Source: Zeus faber (Eukaryota > Chordata > Actinopteri > Zeiformes > Zeidae). From it: 64,000 nucleotides of DNA. Made by a program: the position numbers and the translations under genes. Positions 1 through 11,327 of this stretch are shown here, piece by piece; the stretch's first letter is position 1, and every line of letters starts with the position of its first letter. The notes under the pieces were generated by a model. The model searched no databases. It was not told the DNA's origin and saw only the letters and a program-made list of their open reading frames with translations. The stretch covers positions 31,502,406-31,566,405 of the forward strand of contig OY482859.1 in the NCBI GenBank assembly GCA_960531495.1. The letters run 5' to 3'.

Positions 1-640
1 AAATATCGCAAAAACGACATAATACTATGTCGAAAAACGTCAAAATATACAACGCCGAAAAATATCACAAAAACGACATAATACTATGTCAAAAAACGTA
101 AAAATATACAACGCCGAAAAATATCACAAATACTTCAAAATATACAACACCACAAAATATCCCAAAAACTACATAATACTATGTCGAAAAACGTAAAAAT
201 ATACACCCAGATAAATATCCCAAAAACAACATACGAAAAATGTCAAAAAAGTCAAAATATACAACGCCAAAAAATATCCCAAAAACAACATACGAAAAAT
301 GTCTAAAAATGTCAAATTATACCACGTCGAAAAATATCACAAAAATGTCAAAATATACAACCCAGATAAATATTCCAAAAACGACATACTTGTTATGTGG
401 AAAAAAGTCAAAACATACAACGCCAAAATATGTCCAAAATGTCAAAATATACAACCCAGATAAATATCCCAAAAACGACATACTTGTTATGTCGAAAAAA
501 GTCAAAATATACAACACCAAAAAATATCCCAAAAACGACATAATACTATGTCGAAAAACGTCAAAATATACAAAGCTGAAAAATATCACAAATACTTCAA
601 AATATACAACCCAGATAAATGTCCCAAAATGACAAAATAC
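1..640 (+). repeat. Satellite A array, left end (36/23-bp composite repeat)
   Basis: Tandem copies of a 36-bp subunit that begins CGTCAAAATATAC and ends AATATCACAAAAA, interleaved with a 23-bp subunit CGACATAATACTATGTCG plus AAAAA. Together they form a 59-bp repeat: the CGACATA landmark recurs at 15 and 74. Variant 36-mers carry AACCCAGATAAATATCCC instead of AACGCCGAAAAATATCAC. The array runs off the left edge of the window. It ends around 640 in a degraded dyad (GACAAAATAC) and is followed within a few bases by satellite B. The open frame at 240-632 is repeat translation rich in K, Y, N and T. I see no coding signal. Confidence 0.93.
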
Positions 641-2790
641 AAAAAAACTGTCTGACACTGTCACACAGAGTAATGACTGAAGCGTTTAACCAATTCGCCT
701 TTTCGACGTTAAAATCGGCTGAAAATGCGTTTTTTCCCACATGTGCACACTATGATGAAAATGATCATAACTCGACAAATACATGTTGTATGGGCCTAAA
801 ACTGTTTGACAAACAACACTTTAGCAGCATATACTAGTTCACCATTGTATTTAAACTGTCTGACACTGTCACACAGAGTAATGACTGAAGCGTTTAAGCA
901 ATTCCCCTTTTCGACGTTTAAATCGGCTGAAAATGCGTTTTTTCCCACATGTGCACACTATGATGAAAATGATCATAACTCGACAAATACATTTTAAATT
1001 GGCCTAAAACTGTTTGACATACAACACTTTAGCAGCATATACTAGTTCATCATTGTATTTAAACTGTCTGTCACTGTCACACAGAGTAATGACTGAAGCT
1101 TTTAACGAATTCGCCTTTTCGACGTTTAATTCGGCTGAAAGTGCGTTTTTTCCCAAATGTGCACACAATGATGAAAATGATCATAGCTCGACAAATACAT
1201 GTTAGATGGGCCTAGTACTCTGTGAGAAACACTTAAGAAACACATAATAGTTCATCATATTAATTAAATTTCTATGCTGTACTGCAGCATTCTGAATTAT
1301 TCACCTCTGAAGAGACAATGGTTCGGTGTTTCTCTAATTCAGCTAGACAGCAAACCGTCACAAGTTCTGAAAATGCTCATAACTCGACAAATACATGTTG
1401 TATGGGCCTAAAACTGTTTGACAAACAACGCTTTAGCGGCATATACTAGTTCACCATTGTATTTAAACTGTCTGACTCTGTCACACAGAGTAATGACTGA
1501 AGCGTTTAACCAATTCGCCTTTTCGACGTTTAAATCGGCTGTAAATGCTTTTTTCCCACATGTGCACACTATGATGAAAATCATCATAACTCGACAAATA
1601 CATTTTATATGGGCCTAAAACTGTTTGACAAACAACACTTTAGCAGCATATACTAGTTCACCATTGTATTTAAACTGTCTGACACTGTCACACAGAGTAA
1701 TGACTGAAGCTTTTAACCAAATCGCCTTTTCGACGTTTAATTCGGCTGAAAGTGCGTTTTTTCCCAAATGTGCACACTATGATGAAAATGATCATAACTC
1801 GACAAATACATGTTAGATGGGCCTAGTACTATGTGAGAAATACTTAAGAAGCACATATTAGTTCATCATATTAATTAAATTTCTATGCTGTACTGCAGCA
1901 TTCTGAATTATTCACTTATCAGGAGACAGTGGTTCGGTGTTTCTCTAATTTAGCTAGACAACAAACCGTCCAAAGTTCTGAAAATGATCATAACTCCAGA
2001 AATACATGTTAGATGGTCCTAGAACTCTGTGAAAAACACTTAAGAAGCACATAATAGTTCATCATATTAATTAAATTTCTATGCTGTACTGCAGTATTCT
2101 GAACCATTCACCGCTGAAGAGACAAACCGTGCAAAGTTCTGAAAATGATTATAACTCGACAAATACATTTTATATGGGCCTAAAACTGTTTGACAAACAA
2201 CACTTTAGCAGCATAAACTAGTTCACCATTGTATTTAAACTGTCTGACACTGTCACACAGAGTAATGACTGAAGCGTTTAACCAATTCGCCTTTTCGACG
2301 TTTAAATCGGCTGAAAATGAGTTTTTTCCCACATGTGCACACTATGATGAAAATGATCAGAACTCCACAAATACATGTTAGATGGGCCTAGAAATCTGTG
2401 AGAATCACTAAAGAAGCACATAATAGTTCATCATATTAATTAAAGTTCTATGCTGTACTGCAGCATTCTGAACCATTCACCTCTGAAGAGACAATGGTTC
2501 GGTGTTTCTCTAATTCAGCTAGACAGCAAACCTTCAAAAGTTCTGAAAATGATCATAACTCCACAAATACATGTTAGATGGGCATAGAAATCTGTGATAA
2601 ACACTAAAGAAGCACATAATAGTTCATCATATTAATTAAATTTCTATGCTGTACTGCAGCATTCTGAACCATTCACCGCTGAAGAGACAATGGACAATGG
2701 TTCTCTAATTCAGCTAGACAGCAAACCGTCCAATGTTCTGAAAATGCTCATAACTCGACAAATACATGTTGTATGGGACTTAAATTGTTC
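641..2790 (+). repeat. Satellite B array, left copy (B1 and B2 monomers)
   Basis: Tandem monomers of two related kinds. Using the first C of the GGGCCT landmark as phase mark, units run 648-794 (partial B1), 795-1002 B1, 1003-1210 B1, 1211-1406 B2, 1407-1613 B1, 1614-1821 B1, 1822-2017 B2, 2018-2178 B2 shortened, 2179-2386 B1, 2387-2582 B2, 2583-2777 B2 and a short remnant to about 2790. B1 is 207-208 bp and contains CTGTCTGACACTGTCACAC and CCCACATGTGCACAC. B2 is 195-196 bp and contains GCTGTACTGCAG and TTCGGTGTTTCTCTAATTC. Both share ATGATCATAACTC and the landmark region. A 63-residue frame recurs in the B1 copies, but 208 is not a multiple of three and each copy ends in its own stop, so I do not call it coding. 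Confidence 0.93.
2018..2178 (+). repeat. B2 monomer with internal 35-bp deletion
   Basis: This unit is 161 bp instead of 196. Near 2126 GAGACAA is joined directly to ACCGT, so the stretch with GGTTCGGTG and the TTCAGCTAGACAG block is missing. The bases around the join share CAA, which suggests slippage or microhomology repair. The neighbouring B2 units 1822-2017 and 2387-2582 are full length. Confidence 0.85.
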
Positions 2791-2949
2791 TTATGTCGTT
2801 TTTAGGATATTTTTCGGCGTTATAAATTTTGACGTTTTTTGACATAGTATTATGTTGTTTTTGGAATATTTATCTGGGTTGTATATTTTGACGTTTTTGT
2901 GATATTTTTCGACGTGGTATATTTTGACTTTTTTCGACATAGTATTATG
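2791..2949 (-). repeat. Satellite A, short inverted segment
   Basis: About 160 bp of satellite A in reverse orientation relative to 1-640 and 2955-11265. It reads TATATTTTGACG and TTTTTCGACATAGTATTATG on the + strand. It starts right after the B array, inside the dyad (TTATGTCG at 2791), and ends at the inversion point at 2949. Confidence 0.92.
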
Positions 2950-2978
2950 AACGACATAATACTATGTCGAAAAACGTC
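2926..2978. repeat. Palindromic inversion point in satellite A
   Basis: The left arm 2926-2949 ends TTCGACATAGTATTATG. Five spacer bases (AACGA, 2950-2954) follow, then the right arm 2955-2978, which begins CATAATACTATGTCGAA. The arms are reverse complements with one mismatch in this core. Because both sides continue as satellite A, looser inverted homology extends to roughly 2791-2949 against 2955-3110. The centre of symmetry lies in the 18-bp dyad of the A repeat. A cruciform or a foldback inversion scar are the two obvious readings. Confidence 0.88.
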
Positions 2979-4679
2979 AAAACATACAACGCCGAAAAAA
3001 TTCCCAAAAACGTCAAAATATACAACCCAGATAAATATCCCAAAAACGATAAAATACTATGTCGAAAAACGTCAAAATATACAACGCCGAAAAATATCCC
3101 AAAAACTACATAATACTATATTGAAAAACTTAAAAATATACCACGTCGAAAAATATCACAAAAATGTCAAAAAATACAAGCCAGATAAATATTCCAAATA
3201 CGACATACTTCTTATGTCGAATAAAGTCAAAACATACAACGCCAAAATATGTCCAAAATGTCAAAATATACAACCCAGATAAATATCCCAAAAACTATAT
3301 AATACTGTCCAAAAACCTCAAAATATACCCAACGAAAAATATTGCAAAAACCACATACTATATATACTATGTCAAAAAACGTCCAAATATACCACGCCAA
3401 AAAACATCCCAAAAAGATATAATACTATGTCGAAAAATGTCAAAATATACCACGCCCAAAGATATCACAAAAACATCAAAATATACAACCCAGATAAATA
3501 TCCCTAAAATGACTTACTATACTATTTTCAAAAACGTCAAAATATACCACGTTGAAAAATATCACAAAAAAGTCAAAATATACGACCCAGATAAATATCC
3601 CAAAAACAACATACTAAACTATGTCGAAAAACGCCAAAATATACAACGGCAAAAAATGTCCCAAAAGAGTCAAAATATACCACGCAGATAAATATCCTAA
3701 AATACGACATACTATATACTATGTCGAAAAAAGTCAAAATAAATAACACCGAAAAATATCACAAATACTTCAAAATATACAACCCAGATGAATATCCCAT
3801 AAACGACATACAAAAAAAGTCGAAAAATGTCAAAATATACAACGCCAAAAAATATCCCAAAAACAAAATACTTTACTATGTCGAAAAACGTCAAAATATG
3901 CAACGCCAAAAATTATCCCAAAAATGGCATAACATACTATATCAAAAAACGTCAAAATATACAACGCCAAAAAATATCCCAAAAACGACATAATACTAGG
4001 TCAAAAAATGTCAAGTATGCCACGCCAAAAAATATCCCAAAAATGACATAATACTACGTTGAAAAACATCAAAATATACCACGCCCAACAATATTACAAA
4101 AACGTTCAAATATTCAACCCAGATAAATATCACGAAAACGACATACTATACTAGGTCTAAAAAAGTCAAAATATACAAAGCCAAAAAATATCCCAAAAAT
4201 GACATACTATACTATGTCGAAAAACATCAAAATATACCACGTCGAAAAATATCACAAAAACGTCAAAATATACAACCCAGATAAATATTCCAAAAACGAC
4301 ATAATACTATATCAAAAAACGTCGAAATATACAACACGTCAGTATGCAAAGCCAAAAAATATCCCAAAAATGACATCATACTACGTTGAAAAACTTCAAA
4401 ATATACCACGCCCAACAATATTACAAAAACGTTCAAATATTCAACCCAGATAAATATCACGAAAACGACATACTATACTAGGTCTAAAAAAGTCAAAATA
4501 TACAAAGCCAAAAAATATCCCAAAAATGACATACTATACTATGTCGAAAAACATCAAAATATACCACGTCGAAAAATATCACAAATACTTCAAAATATAC
4601 AACCCAGATAAATATCCCAAAAACGACATACGAAAAAAGTCGAAAAAGATCAAAATAAACAACGCCAAAAAATATCACA

Positions 4680-7180
4680 AAAACTAGATAATACTATGTC
4701 GAAAAACGTCAAAATATACCACGTCGAAAAATATCACAAAAACGTCACAATATACAACACCAAAAAATGTCCCAAAAAAAAGCAAAATACTATGTCGAAA
4801 AACGTCAAAATATACCACATCGAAAAATATCTCAAACTTAACTTCTTCTCCGGGTTGTAAGGCTAAGTCGAAAAAAGTCAAAATGTGCAACGCCTAAAAA
4901 CATCCCAAAAACGATATAATACGATGTCGAAAAACGTCAAAAGATACAACGCCGAAAAAATTCCCAAAAACGTCAAAATATACAACCCAGATAAATATCC
5001 CAACAATGACATAATACTACGTTGAAAAACATCAAAATATACCACGCCCAACAATATTACAAAAACGTTCAAATATTCAACCCAGATAAATATCACGAAA
5101 ACGACATAGTATACTAGGTCTAAAAAAGTCAAAATATACAAAGCCAAAAAATATCCCAAAAATGACATACTATACTATGTCGAAAAACATCAAAATATAC
5201 CACGTCGAAAAATATCACAAAAACGTCAAAATATACAACCCAGATAAATATTCCAAAAACGACATAATACTATGTCAAAAAACGTCGAAATATACAACAC
5301 CGAAAAATATCACAAATACTTCAAAATATACAACCCAGATAAATATCCCAAAAACGACATACGAAAAAAGTCGAAAAAAGTCAAAATAAACAACGCCAAA
5401 AAATATCACAAAAACTAGATAATACTATGTCGAAAAAGGTCAAAATATACCACATCGAAAAATATCTCAAACTTAACTTCTTCTCCGGGTTGTAAGGCTA
5501 TGTCGAAAAACGTCAAAAGATACAACGCCGAAAAAATTCCCAAAAACGTCAAAATATACAACCCAGATAAATATCCCAAAAATGACATAATACTATGTCG
5601 AAAAACATCAAAATATACAACGCCGGAAAATATCCCAGAAACTACATATTATACTATGTCGAAAAAAGTCAAAATATACCACATCGAAAAATATCTCAAA
5701 CTTAACTTCTTCTCCGGGTCGTAAGGCTATGTCGAAAAATGTCAAAATGTGCAACGCCAAAAAATATCCCAAAAACAGCATACTTTACTATGTCGAAAAA
5801 CGTGAAAATATGCAACGCCAAAAATTATCCCAAAAATGACATAACATACTATATCAAAAAACGTCAAAATATACAACGCCAAAAAATATCCCAAAAACGA
5901 CATAATACTAGGTCAAAAAATGTCAAGTATGCCACGCCAAAAAATATCCCAAAAATGACATAATACTATGTCGAAAAACATCAAAATTTACCACGTCGAA
6001 AAATATCACAAAAACGTCAAAATATACAACCCAGATAAAAATTCCAAAAACGACATAATACTATGTCAAAAAACGTCGAAATATACAACACCGAAAAATA
6101 TCACAAATACTTCAAAATATACAACCCAGATCAATATCCCAAAAACGACATACGAAAAAAGTCGAAAAAGATCAAAATAAACAACGCCAAAAAATATCAC
6201 AAAAACTAGATAATACTATGTCGAAAAACGTCAAAATATACCACGTCGAAAAATATCACAAAAACGTCACAATATACAACACCAAAAAATGTCCCAAAAA
6301 AAAGCAAAATACTATGTCGAAAAACGTCAAAATATACCACATCGAAAAATATCTCAAACTTAACTTCTTCTCCGGGTTGTAAGGCTATGTCGAAAAACGT
6401 CAAAAGATACAACGCCGAAAAAATTCCCAAAAACGTCAAAATATACAACCCAGATAAATATCCCAAAAATGACATAATACTATGTCGAAAAACATCAAAA
6501 TATACAACGCCGGAAAATATCCCAGAAACTACATATTATACTATGTCGAAAAAAGTCAAAATATACCACATCGAAAAATATCTCAAACTTCTTCTCCGGG
6601 TCGTAAGGCTATGTCGAAAAAAGTCAAAATGTGCAACGCCAAAAAATATCCCAAAAACAGCATACTTTACTATGTCGAAAAACGTCAAAATATGCAACGC
6701 CAAAAATTATCCCAAAAATGACATAACATACTATATCAAAAAACGTCAAAATATACAACGCCAAAAAATATCCCAAAAACGACATAATACTAGGTCAAAA
6801 AATGTCAAGAATGCCACGCCAAAAAATATCCCAAAAATGACATAATACTATGTCGAAAAACATCAAAATTTACCACGTCGAAAAATATCACAAAAACGTC
6901 AAAATATACAACCCAGATAAATATTCCAAAAACGACATAATACTATGTCAAAAAACGTCGAAATATACAACACCGAAAAATATCACAAATACTTCAAAAT
7001 ATACAACCCAGATCAATATCCCAAAAACGACATACGAAAAAAGTCGAAAAAAGTCAAAATAAACAACGCCAAAAAATATCACAAAAACTAGATAATACTA
7101 TGTCGAAAAACGTCAAAATATACCACGTCGAAAAATATCTCAAACTTAACTTCTTCTCCGGGTTGTAAGGCTATGTCGAA
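4680..7180 (+). repeat. Higher-order repeats of satellite A (~0.88 kb and related)
   Basis: The segment starting at 5471 recurs at 6358, an offset of 887. Further along, the sequence at 5957 recurs at 6839, an offset of 882. The 5-bp change is explained by loss of CTTAA in the copy near 6587. A block from about 4680 (AACTAGATAATACTATGTCG) recurs at about 6203, and related blocks start near 5412 and 7084. The segment 4880-5160 recurs at about 7186-7470. This is a young higher-order organisation laid over the 59-bp repeat. Confidence 0.8.
4836..7172 (+). repeat. Six copies of a 29-bp GC-richer marker block inside satellite A
   Basis: A 29-bp block containing TTCTCCGGGTTGTAAGGCT replaces part of the normal repeat at 4836-4864, 5471-5499, 5700-5728, 6358-6386, 6587-6610 (shortened by 5 bp) and 7144-7172. 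In each case it follows AAATATCTCAA and is followed by TATGTCG or AAGTCG, so it sits at one fixed phase. Two copies (5700 and 6587) share GGGTCG in place of GGGTTG. It does not resemble the A subunits and travels with the ~0.88-kb higher-order repeat. Its origin is unknown. Confidence 0.85.
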
Positions 7181-9209
7181 AAAAGTCAAAATGTGCAACG
7201 CCTAAAAATATCCCAAAAACGACATAATACGATGTCGAAAAACGTCAAAAGATACAACGCCGAAAAAATTCCCAAAAACGTCAAAATATACAACCCAGAT
7301 AAATATCCCAAAAATGACATAATACTACGTTGAAAAACATCAAAATATACCACGCCCAACAATATTACAAAAACGTTCAAATATTCAGCCCAGATAAATA
7401 TCACGAAAACGACATACTATACTAGGTCTAAAAAAGTCAAAATATACGAAGCCAAAAAATATCCCAAAAATGACATAATACTACGTTGAAAAACATCAAA
7501 ATATACCACGCCCAAAAATATTACAAAAACGTCCAAATATACAACCCAGATAAATATTCCAAAAACGACATAATACTATGTCAAAAAATGTAAAAATTTA
7601 TAACGCCGAAAAATATCCTAAAAACGACATAATACAACGTCAAAAAATGTCAATATATACAACGCCGAAAAATATCACAAATACTTCAAAATATACAACC
7701 CAGATAAATATCCCAAAAACGACATACGAAAAAAGTCGAAAAAAGTCAAAATAAACAACGCCAAAAAATATCCCAAAAACTACATAATACTATGTCGAAA
7801 AACGTCAAGATATACCACGCCGAAAAATATCACAAAAACGTCACAATATACAACACCAAAAAATATCCCAAAGACGACATAATACTATGTCGAAAAACGT
7901 CAAAATATACAACGCCGAAAAATATCACAAATACTTCAAAATATACAACCCAGATAAATATCCCAATAACGACTTACAAAAAAAGTCGAAAAATGTCAAA
8001 CTATACAACGGCAAAAAATGTCCCAAAAACATCAAAATATACCACGCAGATAAATATCCCAAAATACGACATACTATATACTATGTCGAAAAAAGTCAAA
8101 ATAAATAACACCGAAAAATATCGACATAACGACATACAAAAAAAGTCGAAAAATGTCAAAGTATACAACACCAAAAAATATCACAAAAACAGCGTACTTT
8201 ACTAGGTCGAAAAACGTCAAAATATACAACACCAAAAAATATCCCAAAAACGACATAATACTATGTCAAAAAATGTCAAATATGCCACACCAAAAAATAT
8301 CCCAAAAATGACATAATACAATGTCGAAAAACGTCAAAATATACAACACCAAAATATGTCCCAAAAACGTCAAAATATACAACCCAGATAAATATGCCAA
8401 AAGCGAAATAATACTGTCGAAAAACGGCAAAATATACCACGCCCAAATATATTACAAAAACGTCCAAATATTCAACCCAGATAAATATCACGAAAACGAC
8501 ATACTATACTAGGTCTAAAAAAGTCAAAATATACAAAGCCAAAAAATATCCCAAAAATGACATACTATACTATGTCGAAAAACATCAAAATATACCACGT
8601 CGTAAAATATCACAAATACTTCAAAATATACAACCCAGATAAATATCCCAAAAACGACATACTAAACTATGTCCCAAAAGCGTCAAAATATACCACGCAG
8701 ATAAATATCCTAAAATACGACATACTATATACTATGTCGAAAAAAGTCAAAATAAATAACACCGAAAAATATCACAAATACTTCAAAATATACAACCCAG
8801 ATAAATATCCCATAAACGACACACAAAAAAAAAATCGAAAAATGTCAAAATATACAACGCCAAAAAATATCCCAAAAACAGCATACTTTACTATGTCAGA
8901 AAACGTCAAAATATACAACGCCAAAAATTATCCCAAAAATGACATAATACTAGGTCAAAAAATGTCAAGTATGCCACGCCAAAAAATATCCCAAAAATGA
9001 CATAATACTATGTTGAAAAACATCAAAATATACAACGCCAAAATATGTCCCAAAAACGTCAAAATATAGAACCCAGATAAATATCCCAAAAAGGACATAC
9101 GAAAAAAGTCGAAAAAAGTCAAAATATACAACGCCAAAAAAAATCCCAAAAACGACATACTATACTTTGTCGAAAAACGTCAAAATATACCACGTCGAAA
9201 AATATCACA

Positions 9210-10040
9210 AAAATGTCAAAAAATACAAGCCAGATAAATATTCCAAAAACGACATACTTGTTATGTCGAAAAAAATGTAAGCATACAACGCCATAATATG
9301 TCCAAAATGTCAAAATATACAACCCAGATAAATATCCCAAAAACTATATAATACTGTCCAAATACCTCAAAATATACCCAACGAAAAATATTCCAAAAAC
9401 GATATACTATATATACTATGTAAAAAATGTCCAAATATACCACGTCAAAAAATATCACAAAAACGATATAATACTATGTCGAAAAATGTCAAAATATACC
9501 ACGCCCAAAAATATCCCAAAAATGTCAAAATATACAACCCAGATAAATTTCCCAAAAATGACATACTATACTATTTTGAAAAACGTCAAAATATACCACG
9601 TTGAAAAATATCACAAAAAACTCAAAATATACGACCCAGATAAATATCCCAAAAACAACATACTAAACAATGTCAAAAAAAGTCAAAATATACAACACCA
9701 CAAAAATCCCAAAAACTACATAATACTATGTCGAAAAACGTAAAAATATACCACATCGAAAAATATCACAAAAATGTCAAAAAATACAAGCCAGATAAAT
9801 ATTCCAAAAACGACAAACTTGTTTTGGCGAAAAAAATTAAAGCATACAACGCCATAATATGTCCAAAATGTCAAAATATACAACCCAGATAAATATCCCA
9901 AAAACTATATAATACTGTCCAAAAACCTCAAAATATACCCAACGAAAAATATTCCAAAAACAATATACTATATATACTATGTAAAAAATGTCCAAATATA
10001 CCACGCCAAAAAATATCACAAAAACGATATAATACTATGT
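9210..10040 (+). repeat. 561-bp tandem higher-order repeat of satellite A
   Basis: CATAATATGTCCAAAATGTC at about 9291 recurs at about 9852. TAAAAAATGTCCAAATATAC at 9421 recurs at 9982. Both give an offset of 561 bp. The copies also share the unusual ACTATATAATACTGTCC and CCCAACGAAAAATATTCC variants. A more diverged relative lies at about 3160-3430. Confidence 0.8.
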
Positions 10041-11327
10041 CGAAAAATGTCAAAATATACCACTCCCAAAAATATCCCAAAAATGTCAAAATATACAACC
10101 CAGATAAATTTCCCAAAAATGACATACTATACTATTTTGAAAAACGTCAAAATATACCACGTTGAAAAATATCACAAAAAAGTCAAAATATACGACCCAG
10201 ATAAATATCCCAAAAACAACATACTAAACTATGTCGAAAAACGTCAAAATATACAACGCCAAAAAATGTCCCAAAAACGTCAAAATATACCACGCAGATA
10301 AATATCCCAAAATACGACATACTATATACTGTCGAAAAAAGTCAAAATAAATAACACCGAAAAATATCCCAAATACTTCAAAATATACAACCCAGAAAAA
10401 TATCCCAAAAACAGCATACTTTACTATGTCGAAAAACGTGAAAATATACAACGCCAAAAAATATCCCAAAAACGACATAATACTACTTCAAAAAATGTCA
10501 AATATGCCACGCCAAAAAAAATCCCAAAAATGATATAATACTATGTCGAAAAACGTCAAAATATACCACGCCCAAAAATATTACAAAAACGTCAAAATAT
10601 ACAACCCAGATAAATATCCCTATTACGACACACTATACCATGTCGAAAAACGTCAAAATATATCACGCCGAAAGATAACACAAAAATGTCCAAATATTCA
10701 ACCCAGATAAATACCACGAAAACGACATACTATACTAGGTCTAAAAAAGTCAAAATCTACAACGGCAAAAAATATCCCAAAAATGACATACTATACTATG
10801 TCAAAAAACGTCAAAATATACCACGTCGAAAAATATCACAAAAACGTCAAAATATACAACCCAGATAAATATTCCAAAAACGACATAATACTATGTCGAA
10901 AAAAGTCAAAATATACAACACCAAATATGTCCCAAAAACGTCAAAATATACAACCCAGATAAATATCCAAAAAACGACATAATACTATTTCGAAAAACGT
11001 CACAATATACAACATAAAAAATATCCCAAAAACGACATAATACTATGTCGAAAAACGTAAAAATATACAACACCAAAAAATATCACAATTACTTCAAAAT
11101 TTACAACCCAGAAATATATCCCAAAAACGACTTACGGAAAAAGTCGAAAACAGTCAAAATATACAACGCCAAAATATGTCCAAAAACGTCAAAATATACA
11201 ACCCAGATAAATATCCCAAAAACGACATAATACTATGTCGAAAAACGTCAAAATATACAACGCCGTTTCTTTCAATCTTTCTTTCAATTGTTTAATCTTT
11301 TAATCTTTCTTTCATTCTTTCTTTCAG

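Larger units (their letters stand above)
2955..11265 (+). repeat. Satellite A array, main block
   Basis: About 8.3 kb of satellite A in one orientation. Subunit variants include AACGCCGAAAAATATC, AACCCAGATAAATATCCC, CCACGTCGAAAAATATC, and a dyad variant with a CATACTATATACTATGTCG core (near 3705, 8070, 8719, 10318). Mixtures of these give higher-order repeats, listed separately. The whole block is non-coding. Open frames up to about 175 codons (for example 3164-3691) encode only repeats of K, Y, N, I and T. The array ends abruptly at AACGCCG, 11265, where satellite C begins. Confidence 0.93.

Noticed and set aside
15..200. CRISPR-like array in satellite A (dyad repeats with spacing)
   Set aside because: The sequence between dyads is itself repetitive, not unique spacers, and the whole context is eukaryotic satellite with no cas genes.
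240..632. 130-codon and similar K/Y/N/T-rich frames in satellite A
   Set aside because: They are translations of the 36- and 23-bp subunits, and matching frames are open on both strands.
806..997. Recurrent 63-codon frame in B1 monomers (also 1014-1205, 1625-1816 and, reversed, 63272-63463)
   Set aside because: Conservation is explained by monomer homology. The monomer length of 208 is not divisible by three, several copies have frame changes (1418-1618), and there is no sign of excess synonymous change that I can judge by eye.
1115..1130. Possible kinship of satellite B TTTTCGACGTTT with satellite A GACGTTTTTCGAC
   Set aside because: The shared words are very short and A/T-rich, and neighbouring bases do not align.
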